Assembly (NCBI RefSeq): GCF_024218775.1 | Contig: NZ_CP100404.1 | Coordinates: 2,666,001 to 2,730,000, forward strand | Direction: 5' to 3' | Length of the DNA stretch: 64,000 bases | From: Haloarcula marina | GTDB taxonomy: Archaea; Halobacteriota; Halobacteria; Halobacteriales; Haloarculaceae | Shown here: positions 24,197 through 32,731 of the stretch, piece after piece | Position numbering within the stretch: the first letter of the stretch is position 1 | How the letters are laid out: every line of letters starts with the position of its first letter | The notes under the pieces: model-generated | Databases searched by the model: none | The model's input: only the letters and a program-made list of their open reading frames with translations | What the model was told of the DNA's origin: nothing | Translations under genes and position numbers: made by a program

Positions 24197-25162
24197 CTAT
24201 TCGTCGAGCGACGCGCCGACGTTTCGCGGGGCGACCACTGACACCTCGCCGTCGACGCCAGCGGCCTCCAGCGCCGCCTCGCCAGCCTTTCGAGCGGCGT
24301 CCATCCCGTCGGTATCGGTCAGTCCCCACACCGTCGGTCCCCACGAGGACTGGCCCGCGCCCGTCACGGCCGGTGCGTCGGTGAGTCGTTCCACGAGGGC
24401 CCCCGCGGGCGGGCGGTAGACGCCGCCCTGCTCGTCGGCGTACCACGCCCCGTTCAACCGGCCGAGGCGGGCCGCCGCCGCCCCGAACGCCCGTCGGTCG
24501 CGGTTCGCGACGGCCGGGAGGAGACGGCGGGTGAGCAGGGTCGATATCTCGTCGCCGATACCCGGGTCGGCCCGTTCGACGGCTTGGCGCATGCTCTGGT
24601 CCTCCGCCCTCCCGCTCTGCCCGGGGTCCGTATCGGGCACGACGAGGAGGAACCGCCAGTGAGCGGGCACGTCGTGGTGAGCGATGACGGGCGGTACTTC
24701 CCAGTCGCCCTCGGCGGGCGGTTTCGCGGTGAAGCGCTCCGTCGGATGACCGCCGTCGACGACGAACCCGCCGTGTTCGAACGTCGCGACGCCGACGCCG
24801 CTTCGGCCGCCGCGCCCCAGTCGCGGGGCGAACGTCCGCGCGTCGGCCGTCGTGTCGTGGGCGCGGGCGACGGCGACGAGGGACGCCAGGGCCAGTTGGG
24901 TCCCGCTCCCGAGACCGACGTGGCGGGGGAACCGCTCTCGAATCTCGACCCTCGCGCCGGGCACGTCGAGGGCGTCGACGGCGCGGCGGACGTACGGTTC
25001 GGCGGCGGGGTCGGGGCACTCGACGGCGTCGGCGGGGTCGGCACTGACGACGAGTCGCGGTTCGTCGAGTGCGAGACCGACGCCGCCGTACAAGCGGTCG
25101 TGTGCGAGCGCGAGGTTCTGGAAGCCGAAGTGAAGCCGCGCGGCGGTCGTGACCGTCGCCAT
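24197..25162 (-). CDS. Beta-ribofuranosylaminobenzene 5'-phosphate synthase-type protein (GHMP fold)
   Basis: The 321-residue protein matches the RFAP synthase family. It starts VTTAARLHFGFQNL, has the glycine-rich motif HVGLGSGTQLALA, the GRGGRSGVG segment, and the late GAGQSSWGPTVWG motif. In methanogens the enzyme joins phosphoribosyl diphosphate to 4-aminobenzoate or 4-hydroxybenzoate, the first committed step of tetrahydromethanopterin synthesis. Haloarchaea are not methanogens, so the product here is an open point. It stands alone on the minus strand. Confidence 0.87.
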   Translation of the reverse strand: MATVTTAARLHFGFQNLALAHDRLYGGVGLALDEPRLVVSADPADAVECPDPAAEPYVRRAVDALDVPGARVEIRERFPRHVGLGSGTQLALASLVAVARAHDTTADARTFAPRLGRGGRSGVGVATFEHGGFVVDGGHPTERFTAKPPAEGDWEVPPVIAHHDVPAHWRFLLVVPDTDPGQSGRAEDQSMRQAVERADPGIGDEISTLLTRRLLPAVANRDRRAFGAAAARLGRLNGAWYADEQGGVYRPPAGALVERLTDAPAVTGAGQSSWGPTVWGLTDTDGMDAARKAGEAALEAAGVDGEVSVVAPRNVGASLDE

Positions 25163-25280
25163 GCGCGCCGGTTTGCGACCCCCGAAAATGAAGCTAGCGG
25201 CTCGACGCCGTCACGTCGACGAACCGCGTCGAGACCCACGACCGCCCCGGGAAACACGCTCGGGGCGTTACTCCACGCCG

Positions 25281-25301
25281 TCAGTCAGTCAATCAGTCAG
25301 T
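25281..25301. repeat. TCAG tetranucleotide repeat
   Basis: TCAGTCAGTCAATCAGTCAGT is a run of TCAG units with one interruption, just downstream (minus strand) of the doubtful small frame. It also gives stop codons in several minus-strand frames. Confidence 0.55.
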
Positions 25302-25473
25302 TCTCGTCGGTCTGTCGTGTCCCGAAGGCGTTCGGGTCCCGACTCGCGTCGTTCGTGACTCGAATCCCGGTCTGCCGCGGTAACGCCGTCCTCACCAAGC
25401 CGTCGTCGGCACGCACGGAAGCCCCCACTCCCGCGTCGAGCGTGCGGCGACAGCGATTGTGTCCATCTACCAT
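25297..25473 (-). CDS. Doubtful small protein, 58 residues
   Basis: An ATG at 25473 opens a 58-residue frame (MVDGHNRCRRTLDAGVGASV). Third-position GC is high, and a GATATTCGGTATCG element lies about 26-30 bases upstream. No domain is recognised and the frame could be chance in this GC-rich DNA. Codon bias and promoter spacing are the only support. Confidence 0.3.
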   Translation of the reverse strand: MVDGHNRCRRTLDAGVGASVRADDGLVRTALPRQTGIRVTNDASRDPNAFGTRQTDEN

Positions 25474-25618
25474 GCCTACCCCCCACGCTAACGATACCGA
25501 ATATCTGGTAAAAAGTTTTCTATAATTGTTTGCAATTCGTTCAAACACTCGAATAGCGGGCTGTCGTGGTTCCGCGTGCGAACCGAAAGTCGCCCGCCGC
25601 GCCGGTCGTAGCCGTGCG

Positions 25619-25625
25619 CTTAAGG
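25619..25625 (+). promoter_or_regulatory. Promoter element of ilvD
   Basis: CTTAAGG is centred 27 bases before ATG 25649. It matches the leaderless spacing seen elsewhere in the window and fixes the ilvD start. Confidence 0.5.
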
Positions 25626-25648
25626 CCCCACACCGTCAGGTTTCGTGT

Positions 25649-27391
25649 ATGAGCCAGCAGGAACACCGCGAGGAATCGGGCAAGGACCCGAGCCTCCGGA
25701 GTAACGAAGTCACCGAAGGGACAGAACGCGCCCCGCACCGGGCGATGTTCCGCGCGATGGGCTACGACGACGAGGACCTGACCTCGCCGATGGTCGGCGT
25801 CGCCAACCCCGCCGCCGACATCACGCCCTGTAACGTCCACTTAGACGACGTGGCCGACGCCGCCTACGACGGCATCGACGACGCCGACGGGATGCCCATC
25901 GAGTTCGGCACCATCACCATCTCCGACGCCATCTCGATGGGGACCGAGGGAATGAAGGCGTCGCTCATCTCCCGCGAGATGATCGCCGACTCCGTCGAAC
26001 TCGTCTCCTTCGGCGAGCGCATGGACGGCCTCGTCACCATCGGTGGCTGTGACAAGAACATGCCCGGCATGATGATGGCCGCCATCCGCACGGACCTCCC
26101 GAGCGTCTTCCTCTACGGCGGTTCGATTATGCCCGGCGAGCACGACGGCCGCGAAATCACCGTCCAGAACGTCTTCGAGGGCGTCGGTGCCGTCGCCCAA
26201 GGCGACATGACCGAGGACGAACTCGACGAGATGGAGCGCCACGCGTGCCCCGGCGCTGGCTCCTGCGGGGGGATGTTCACCGCCAACACGATGGCCTCGA
26301 TGTCCGAAGCCCTCGGACTCGCTCCCCTCGGGTCCGCCGCGGCCCCCGCCGAACACGAGGACCGCTACGACATCGCCGAGGAGGCGGGCGAAATCGTCCT
26401 CGACGCCATCGAGAACGACCGCCGCCCCTCCGACATCCTCTCGAAGGAATCCTTCGAGAACGCCATCGCCCTACAGGTCGCCATCGGTGGCTCTACCAAC
26501 GCCGTCCTCCACCTGCTGGCACTGGCCGCCGAGGCCGACGTGGACCTCACCATCGACGAGTTCGACGAAATCTCCCGCCGCACCCCGAAAATCGCGAACC
26601 TCCAACCCGGCGGCACGCGCGTCATGAACGACCTCTTCGAAGTCGGCGGCATCCCGGTCGTCCTCCGCCGTATGCTTGAGGCCGACCTCATCCACGGCGA
26701 CGCCCCGACCGTCACCGGTCGGACCATCGCCGAGGAACTCGCCCACCTCGAAGAGACCGGCGCGATTCCCGACGACGAGGACATCGACGCCGACTACCTC
26801 TACCCCGTCGACGACCCCTATCAGGACGAGGGCGCGATCAAGATTCTCTCGGGCAACCTCGCGCCCGACGGCTCCGTGCTGAAAGTCACCGGCGACGATA
26901 AGTTCCACCACGAAGGCCCCGCCCGCGTCTTCGAGAACGAGGAGGACGCGATGGCCTACGTCCAGTCGGGCGACATCGAATCCGGCGACACCATCGTCAT
27001 CCGCAACGAAGGCCCCCGCGGTGGCCCCGGCATGCGCGAGATGCTCGGCGTCACCGCCGCCGTCGTCGGCGCGGGCCACGAGGACGACGTGGCGCTCCTG
27101 ACCGACGGCCGCTTCTCCGGTGCGACCCGCGGCCCGATGATCGGCCACGTCGCACCCGAAGCCTTCGTCGGCGGCCCCATCGCCGCGCTGGAAGACGGTG
27201 ACACCGTGACCATCGACATCCCCGACCGCACGCTGGCCGTCGACCTCTCCGAGGACGAACTCGAACATCGCCTCGCCGACCGCGACGACCCCGAACCGCC
27301 CTACACCGACGGTGTGCTGGCGAAGTACCACCGCGACTTCGGGTCCGCCGCGAACGGCGCGGTGACGAACCCGAGCGCGAAGTGGGAGTAG
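25649..27391 (+). CDS. ilvD: Dihydroxy-acid dehydratase
   Basis: The 580-residue enzyme converts dihydroxy-isovalerate and dihydroxy-methylvalerate to the 2-oxo acids of valine, leucine and isoleucine synthesis. The Fe-S ligands are visible in NVHLDDVAD (as TPCNVH), GGCDKNMPG and [16 protein letters not shown]. The C-terminal barrel has [21 protein letters not shown]. The start is set by an element 27 bases upstream and by the N-terminal sequence typical of haloarchaeal IlvD. It stands as a single gene here; other ilv genes are not in the window. Confidence 0.96.
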   Translation: MSQQEHREESGKDPSLRSNEVTEGTERAPHRAMFRAMGYDDEDLTSPMVGVANPAADITPCNVHLDDVADAAYDGIDDADGMPIEFGTITISDAISMGTEGMKASLISREMIADSVELVSFGERMDGLVTIGGCDKNMPGMMMAAIRTDLPSVFLYGGSIMPGEHDGREITVQNVFEGVGAVAQGDMTEDELDEMERHACPGAGSCGGMFTANTMASMSEALGLAPLGSAAAPAEHEDRYDIAEEAGEIVLDAIENDRRPSDILSKESFENAIALQVAIGGSTNAVLHLLALAAEADVDLTIDEFDEISRRTPKIANLQPGGTRVMNDLFEVGGIPVVLRRMLEADLIHGDAPTVTGRTIAEELAHLEETGAIPDDEDIDADYLYPVDDPYQDEGAIKILSGNLAPDGSVLKVTGDDKFHHEGPARVFENEEDAMAYVQSGDIESGDTIVIRNEGPRGGPGMREMLGVTAAVVGAGHEDDVALLTDGRFSGATRGPMIGHVAPEAFVGGPIAALEDGDTVTIDIPDRTLAVDLSEDELEHRLADRDDPEPPYTDGVLAKYHRDFGSAANGAVTNPSAKWE

Positions 27392-27487
27392 GGAAGCGTC
27401 GAGCGAAGCGAGGGGGCTCACGGACCCGTACCGGCGCTCGTCCAGACCCGCAACACCCGAGTGCCCCCGCCACGTAGCCGACCCACT

Positions 27488-27730
27488 GTGACCGAGACGT
27501 ACGTCTGTTCGAACTGCCACGCGACCGTCACTCGGCCGTTCGAGATTCGCTCCATCATCCGTACCTGTGACGAGTGCGGGACCAACGGCCGTTTTCTCCA
27601 CCAGTCGCTCGTCGAGTCGCTCGCCTCGCTCCCCGCCGACGAACTCCCCGACGACTGGGACGCGCTGCCGCTGGACAAGCGGTTCGAGTTGGCGCTGAAA
27701 CGCGGCCTGATTCAACTGACGCGGGGGTAG
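27488..27730 (+). CDS. Small zinc-ribbon protein
   Basis: An 80-residue protein starting at GTG 27488 (MTETYVCSNCHATVTRPFEI). It has two CxxC knuckles (CSNC and CDEC) about 22 residues apart, forming a zinc ribbon, then a helical part (LVESLASLPADELPDDWDALPLDKRFELALKRGLI). The in-frame ATG at 27461 would add only a Pro/Arg-rich leader and is less likely. It may bind nucleic acid or a protein partner. Function unknown. Confidence 0.7.
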   Translation: MTETYVCSNCHATVTRPFEIRSIIRTCDECGTNGRFLHQSLVESLASLPADELPDDWDALPLDKRFELALKRGLIQLTRG

Positions 27731-27750
27731 CGCGCCGTCGTCGACTGCTA

Positions 27751-27767
27751 TGCGAGGAATGGGATTC
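27751..27767. repeat. Partial copy of the tRNA-Leu 3' end
   Basis: TGCGAGGAATGGGATTC matches the 3' end of the tRNA-Leu gene (27863-27879, TGCGAGGGATGGGATTC) at 16 of 17 positions, in the same orientation and 112 bases away. A direct repeat of a tRNA 3' end is the usual trace of tyrosine-recombinase integration, where one copy remains after loss of the element. Confidence 0.65.
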
Positions 27768-27862
27768 TCACTCGATTGCAAACGCTCGCTCCGCTCGCGT
27801 TTCCGTAGTTCGAAACCACCCGTTTCAATCACACGTCCCTCACGTCTGTTCGGGCGATTTGA

Positions 27863-27947
27863 TGCGAGGGATGGGATTCGAACCCATGGACCCCTACGGG
27901 AGCGGGTCTTAAGCCCACCGCCTTTGGCCAGGCTCGGCTACCCTCGC
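27863..27947 (-). tRNA. tRNA-Leu (UAA anticodon)
   Basis: An 85-base class II tRNA. The acceptor stem GCGAGGG (27947-27941) pairs with CCCTCGC (27870-27864), followed by discriminator A. The D arm is GCCGAGCCTGGCCAAAGGC. The anticodon loop CTTAAGA has anticodon TAA between stems GTGGG and CCCGC. The variable arm is long (CTCCCGTAGGGGT) and the T arm is TGGGTTCGAATCCCA. The TTC-containing T loop and long variable arm fit leucine. CCA is not encoded. Confidence 0.95.
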
Positions 27948-27987
27948 GCAGTCGAACCTGGACACCGGGGGACAAAACGGGTTTCGG

Positions 27988-28329
27988 TTACCAGTCGACC
28001 GAGAGGGTGCCGTCGCCGTGCGGGTCGGGCGCGATTTCCTCGTTGGTCCGCCGGTCGACGACGTGGATGACGCCGCGGTCTTTCTTCGCCGGGCAGATGT
28101 CGGCCGCCGCGACGTTGTGGTCGAGTTCGTCCTCGCCGAAGAAGTACGTCTTCGGCGTGGCGATGCCCGTATCGAGGTCCAGCGACCAGTTCGCCGACAC
28201 CTCGGCGCACTTCCCCGCGCCGAAGCATTTGTTGGCCTCGAAGATGATTTTGTAGGGCTTCTCCTCGACGGGCGGCGCGTTCTGTTCGCCGACCTCGCTC
28301 GGGTCGACTGGCTCGTCGGCGGCAGTCAT
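27988..28329 (-). CDS. Ferredoxin-like iron-sulfur protein
   Basis: The 113-residue acidic protein carries a bacterial-type cluster-binding pattern, NKCFGAGKCAEVSANW and a distal ICPAKKDRG. The second Cys of the canonical CxxCxxC is missing (CFGAGKC, with five residues between cysteines), as in mono-cluster ferredoxins of the 3Fe-4S or modified type. It probably transfers electrons to an unknown partner. P450 and other redox genes occur elsewhere in the window, but no partner is adjacent. Confidence 0.78.
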   Translation of the reverse strand: MTAADEPVDPSEVGEQNAPPVEEKPYKIIFEANKCFGAGKCAEVSANWSLDLDTGIATPKTYFFGEDELDHNVAAADICPAKKDRGVIHVVDRRTNEEIAPDPHGDGTLSVDW

Positions 28330-28623
28330 ATCTGTACGTTACCACCGACGGACTTTCGGTTGTCGGTTTCGCTCGCTCGGACGCGCTTGGACCGCCCCCG
28401 TCGGCGGGGCCGAGCGTCGCCGCTCCGCCGCGGACGCCGTCCACTCTAGGGACCTAATACGCTTTGGCGATTCACCGCCCAGTCGGGATGCTATCCGGGC
28501 TGGACGGTAGCGGAGGGAGACGAACGGCGCGGAACGGCGCTCACGGCGTCGTCTGTACACCCTAATATTGTATTGTCAGTATTATAACAACCTTCTTGAC
28601 CCCTGACGGGGCAACTGTGAGTA
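28330..28623. other. 294-base spacer with AT-rich promoter region
   Basis: No gene is supported. The right end (about 28561-28595) is AT-rich, with CTAATATTGTATTG and ATTATAAC, which probably holds the promoter of the small zinc gene at 28624. The left part is ordinary GC-rich spacer. Confidence 0.5.
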
Positions 28624-28752
28624 ATGGCAACCCGACAGCATTCCGCGGTGAACGCGTACCAATGTCCGAAGTGCACCGGCGCACTCTCGTTCGACAACAA
28701 CTCCTGGGACTGCACCCACTGCGGGCACGTCCCGCGGCACAGCGCCGACTGA
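28624..28752 (+). CDS. Small zinc-ribbon protein, 42 residues
   Basis: ATG 28624 starts a 42-residue frame ending at TGA 28752. It has two CxxC motifs (CPKC and CTHC) separated by about 15 residues, and ends PRHSAD. This is the layout of haloarchaeal micro zinc-finger proteins of the HVO_2753 kind. An ATTATAAC box at about 28581-28588 gives a short leader. It is likely to act in protein or RNA binding; its size hides it from most gene callers. Confidence 0.7.
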   Translation: MATRQHSAVNAYQCPKCTGALSFDNNSWDCTHCGHVPRHSAD

Positions 28753-28848
28753 AACACTCCGCCGTCGCTGTCTCGTCGACGGCACCCCTCGTCCCCAGCA
28801 GGTCCATCGCGTGTCATGGCCCGGTCGCCCCGCCTCGGGGCGGCCCAT

Positions 28849-29625
28849 TCACGAGACGGTTTTTACCACGTCGCCGACCGCTAGCGTCGCGCCTCTGTCG
28901 GATTCCGGCACGCGAGCGATGAGCATCAGCGTGTAGAAGTGGTCGAACGCGTCTCGGTCGGCCCACGCGGGAAACGTCGCTTCCCGACGTTCGAGGAACC
29001 GCTCTCTGAACTCTGCCGTCGTCTCACCGGTGTCGGGGTCCCGTTCGGGGACGACGCACCGGCCACAGGGGGTGACGCCTTCGATGCGGACGCCGCCAGC
29101 CTCGAACGCCGGCGCGTCGGCCCCGACGAACCGGTCTTCCCAGAACGGTTCGACGCCGCCCACCTCGATGTTCGCGCGGAGGCGGCGGCGCATCCCGTCG
29201 ACGGTCACCTCGTCGAACCATCCCGCGACCGTCTCCAGGGTCGCCGTGCTGACGACCGACGGTCCCATCTCCCGGCGGTCGACGTAGCCCGTCTCCGTAT
29301 CGCGGACGACCGAGAGGTCACAGTCGAACACCTCCCCGAACCACGCCGCCGCCCGGTCCCGCCCCTCGTCAGTCCCGAGCGCGAACCGGTCACCCCCCAT
29401 CTCGGGCACCGTCGCGGTGAGCGTCCGGTCGTCGGGGTCGTAGTCCGTCCGTACGTCGTGGACGCGCGTCGTCCGCTTCCCGTTGACCACGTCGCCGTCG
29501 GCGTCGAACATGGCGAACTCTCGGTCGTGTGCGAGCGTGCCGCCCGGGAGAACCCGCACTCGGTCGCGGTCGTGACCGTCCAGTGCCTTCACCGGATACA
29601 CGGTGAGTCGCTCGATGTGCGTCAC
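28849..29625 (-). CDS. MOSC-domain protein
   Basis: The 258-residue protein has the MOSC N-terminal beta-barrel (IERLTVYPVKALDGHDRDRVRV, DREFAMFD) and the MOSC domain with its conserved Cys in VTPCGRCVVPERDPDTGE. MOSC proteins handle sulfur for molybdenum-cofactor enzymes or reduce N-hydroxylated compounds with Mo. Arg and Asp around the Cys, which bind the cofactor phosphate, are present. The substrate is unknown. Confidence 0.88.
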   Translation of the reverse strand: MTHIERLTVYPVKALDGHDRDRVRVLPGGTLAHDREFAMFDADGDVVNGKRTTRVHDVRTDYDPDDRTLTATVPEMGGDRFALGTDEGRDRAAAWFGEVFDCDLSVVRDTETGYVDRREMGPSVVSTATLETVAGWFDEVTVDGMRRRLRANIEVGGVEPFWEDRFVGADAPAFEAGGVRIEGVTPCGRCVVPERDPDTGETTAEFRERFLERREATFPAWADRDAFDHFYTLMLIARVPESDRGATLAVGDVVKTVS

Positions 29626-29775
29626 TGCTCGACGGGAGGTCGTCGGCGGTGATAGCCGTTGTCACTCGCCGCGTCCGCTTCGGAACGCCCGACTTGGCGG
29701 CGTCGGCGAGAATCCCCCGGAATGTCAGGAAGCGATACCATTACATAGCGACTGGCACAACCGGACCCCAGACGA

Positions 29776-32133
29776 ATGGTCGAACACACCCGGACCCTCG
29801 ACTTCAAAATCGCGTTCGCTATCGGTCTCGGGACGATGATTGCGGCGGGTATCTTCTCGCTGTCGGGCACCGCCGTCGCCGCCATCGGGTCGAGCGCCGT
29901 CGTCGCGTTCGTCATCGCGGCGCTCATCGCGGGCGTGACGGCGGCGGCCTACTCCGAGTTCGCCTCCATCTACTCCGAGAACGGCGGCGGCTACCTCTTC
30001 TGTTCGCGGACCTTCGAGGACCGCGACCTGCTGACCTACGCCATCGGGATGTCCCTGTTCTTGGGCTACACCGGCACGACGGCGTTCTATCTGGCGACGA
30101 TGGACGAGTGGATGTTCGAGTTCGTCCTCCCCGAGTCGCTGCACGTCCTGCCCCACGGAACCACCGGTGTCGTCGCGGCGGTCCTCTTGGGCGTCCTCAA
30201 CGCCCGTGGGACTGAGGAGAGCGGTGGCTTCCAACTCATCGTCACCGGCGCGAAAGTCGCCGTCCTCTTCGCGTTCATCGCCGGCGCGTTCGCGTTCCGA
30301 GGGCCGTCGACGGCGGTCACGACGTTCGCGACCAACTTCGGCGGGGACGCCATCAGCATCCTCACTATCTCCGCGCTCGCGTTCATCACGTTCTTCGGCT
30401 TCTCGGCCATCGCGGCCAGCGCCGGGGAGATTATCGACCCGCAGAAGACCGTCCCACGGGCCATCGCCGCGAGCATGGTCACCGTCACTGTGCTCTACGC
30501 GCTGGTCATCGTCGCGATGGTCAACTCCCCCGTTCCGCCGGAGGTCATCGCCGAACAGGGCGAGACGGCGATGGGCGAAGTCGCGGCCGGATTCCTCGGG
30601 AGTATCGGTCGCTCGCTCATCGTCGCCGGGGCCATCTTCTCGATGGTGTCGGCGTCGAACGCCTCCATCCTCGCGGCCAGTTCCATCGGGTCGCTGATGG
30701 GGCGACAGGGGCAGGCCCCCCGCCGGTTCTCGCGCATCCACCGCGAGTACGGGACGCCGTTCTGGAGCGTGATGACGGCGACGGCGACCATCGTCGCCCT
30801 CATCGTCCTGTTCATCGCCGTCTTCCCCGCCGAGGGCGGGATACTGCCGTTCGACCTCACCGTCTCGCTTCCGGCGCTCGGAACGCTCACGCTCACCGAA
30901 CTCGGCCTGACTGCGCTGACCGGGTTCGCCACGCTGAACCTCCTCATGCCGCTGGCGGTGGTCAACGTCGCGCTCATCTACTCCCGCCGGAAGTTCCCGG
31001 ACATCAAGCGCGGCTTCCGCGTGCCCGGCGTGCCGGTCGTGCCCGTCGTCGGGGTGCTGGCGAACATCGGCCTCATCTACAACCTCCCGCGAATCGGCGT
31101 CGTCACCGGCCTCGTCCTGACGGCCGTCCTCGTCGTCGCCTATCTCGTGTGGGGCGGCGCACCCGGAACCGAGGACCTCCTGCGGGAAGTCGTCCCGGAG
31201 ACGGAACCGGAACCCGAGGCGGCGGCCGCCGAAACGACGGCCCCGCAGTTCCGGGTCCTCATCCCCGTTGCTCGCCCGGACCGGGCCTTACGGTACACGA
31301 AACTGGCGGCCGCGCTGGCGAAAGTCTCCGACGAAGAACCGCTGGTCCACGTGCTGAACGTCACGCAGGTCCCCGACCAGACGCCGTGGGAGACGGTCCA
31401 AGACACCGCCCGCGCCCGGACCGAGCGGATTCAGGAGGAACTGGCCGACGTCGGCTTAGACGTCGACTACACCGTCGAGGGCCACACCTGCCGCGACGTG
31501 GCCTTCGACATCGTCCAGACGGCCCGGGACGAGGAGGCCGACCTCATCTTGATGGGGTACCCCGAACGCCATCAGGACGTGACCGAGACGGTCGAGCGCG
31601 AAGCGCCGTGTGACGTGTTCTTCGCGGACACGACGGTGTCGGCCGAGGACTTGGGTATCATCAACATCGGCGCTGGCGGCGGCCCGCACCACCAGGCGCT
31701 CCTCCCCCTCGTCAACGCCCTCGGACAGGCCGGGAGCGAACTCCACCTCATCAACGTCTCTTCCGGTGACCGCGGGTCGGACGAAGCGCCGGGGACGACT
31801 CTCGACGCCCTCGCGGGCGTGGAGACGACGCAGGTCCACAGCATCATCTCGGACTCGGTGGCCTCGGGACTGGTCGAGACGGCCGCAGACAACGGCGGCG
31901 TCCTCGTCATCGGTGCGTCCCGGGACCGCTGGCTCAGACAGGCGCTGTTCGGTAGCACGCCCGACTCGGTCATCGCGCTGGCCGCCGAGAAGGACGTGCC
32001 GGTGCTCGTCTACGCCAGCGAGACGAGCGTCTCCGGACGGTTGAGCGAACGGTTCTTCCCGGTCGTCAGATACCTCAGAAAGCGATTCCCGCGGTCACGG
32101 TCACAGCAGTCCGGAAGCCCCGAACGGAGTTAG
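29776..32133 (+). CDS. APC-family amino acid permease with two UspA domains
   Basis: The 785-residue protein has an N-terminal transporter with about twelve segments (GLGTMIAAGIFSLSG is the usual first helix; FFGFSAIAASAGEIIDPQKTVPRAI is the signature after helix 5). Two C-terminal universal-stress-type domains follow at about residues 490-620 and 640-755 (FRVLIPVARPDRALRYTKLAAALAK; VLVIGASRDRWLRQALFGSTPDSVI). Only the second repeat keeps a clear G-x2-G-x9-G-S/T-like nucleotide loop. It is probably amino-acid or cation uptake regulated by the Usp domains. Convergent with the cyclophilin gene by four bases. Confidence 0.88.
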   Translation: MVEHTRTLDFKIAFAIGLGTMIAAGIFSLSGTAVAAIGSSAVVAFVIAALIAGVTAAAYSEFASIYSENGGGYLFCSRTFEDRDLLTYAIGMSLFLGYTGTTAFYLATMDEWMFEFVLPESLHVLPHGTTGVVAAVLLGVLNARGTEESGGFQLIVTGAKVAVLFAFIAGAFAFRGPSTAVTTFATNFGGDAISILTISALAFITFFGFSAIAASAGEIIDPQKTVPRAIAASMVTVTVLYALVIVAMVNSPVPPEVIAEQGETAMGEVAAGFLGSIGRSLIVAGAIFSMVSASNASILAASSIGSLMGRQGQAPRRFSRIHREYGTPFWSVMTATATIVALIVLFIAVFPAEGGILPFDLTVSLPALGTLTLTELGLTALTGFATLNLLMPLAVVNVALIYSRRKFPDIKRGFRVPGVPVVPVVGVLANIGLIYNLPRIGVVTGLVLTAVLVVAYLVWGGAPGTEDLLREVVPETEPEPEAAAAETTAPQFRVLIPVARPDRALRYTKLAAALAKVSDEEPLVHVLNVTQVPDQTPWETVQDTARARTERIQEELADVGLDVDYTVEGHTCRDVAFDIVQTARDEEADLILMGYPERHQDVTETVEREAPCDVFFADTTVSAEDLGIINIGAGGGPHHQALLPLVNALGQAGSELHLINVSSGDRGSDEAPGTTLDALAGVETTQVHSIISDSVASGLVETAADNGGVLVIGASRDRWLRQALFGSTPDSVIALAAEKDVPVLVYASETSVSGRLSERFFPVVRYLRKRFPRSRSQQSGSPERS

Positions 32134-32678
32134 CGGTTGATTTCGACGGATTCGAGCAGAATCGGCGTCGTCGGTGCGTCGTTCATGTCCGTGTCCGCGC
32201 TCCCGATGTCCTCGACCACGTCCATCCCGTCGACGACTTTCCCGAAGACGGCGTGTTTGCCGTCGAGGTGGGGTTGCGCGCCCAGCGTGATGAAGAACTG
32301 CGAGCCGTTGGTGTTCGGACCGCGGTTCGCCATGCTGAGGACGCCCGCCCCGTCGTGGGAGAGTTCGTCGTCGAACTCGTCGTCGAAGGTGTAGCCGGGG
32401 CCGCCGCGACCGGTGCCGGTCGGGTCGCCCATCTGAATCATGAAGTCGTCGATGATGCGGTGAACCTCGATGTCGGTGTAGAGCGGGTCGATGCGCTTCT
32501 CGCCGGATTCCGGGTCCTCCCACGCGCCCGTACCGGGGCCGACTTCGGTCCCGTCGTAGTCGTTCGCGCCCTCCGCGAGGCCGACGAAGTTCTCGACGGT
32601 GTTGGGGACTCGGTCGTCGTACAGTTCCACTTCGATGTCGCCTTCCGTCGTGTGGAGCGTCGCTGTCAAGTCGCTCAT
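32130..32678 (-). CDS. Peptidyl-prolyl cis-trans isomerase, cyclophilin type
   Basis: The 182-residue protein has the cyclophilin core: TVENFVGLAEG, IIDDFMIQMGDPTGTGRGGPGYTFDDEF, LSMANRGPNTNGSQFFITLGAQPHLDGKHAVFGKVVDG. The active-site Arg (HRIIDDFMIQ), the QMGD and SQFFI strands and the HLDGKHAVFG loop are intact. It accelerates proline isomerisation during protein folding and is cytoplasmic, as no signal is present. The internal Met at 32678 is preferred to the longer frame. Confidence 0.93.
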   Translation of the reverse strand: MSDLTATLHTTEGDIEVELYDDRVPNTVENFVGLAEGANDYDGTEVGPGTGAWEDPESGEKRIDPLYTDIEVHRIIDDFMIQMGDPTGTGRGGPGYTFDDEFDDELSHDGAGVLSMANRGPNTNGSQFFITLGAQPHLDGKHAVFGKVVDGMDVVEDIGSADTDMNDAPTTPILLESVEINR

Positions 32679-32731
32679 ACCCGGCCCGACGGCAGCGCTG
32701 CAGAAAAGCCTGCCCATGGGGCGTCCGCTGG

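Larger units (their letters stand above)
25163..25648. other. 486-base intergenic region before ilvD
   Basis: This spacer separates divergent genes. It holds a TCAG-type short repeat near 25281-25301, one doubtful 58-codon frame on the minus strand, and an AT-rich stretch at about 25498-25545 likely to contain promoter elements. The ilvD promoter itself is at 25619-25625. Confidence 0.6.

Noticed and set aside
26471-27832. A 453-codon frame opposite ilvD
   Set aside because: Antisense shadow with low complexity; ilvD on the plus strand is unambiguous.
27574-27912. A small plus-strand frame ending in the tRNA-Leu gene
   Set aside because: Overlaps the tRNA and its duplicate; common mis-call near tRNA genes.
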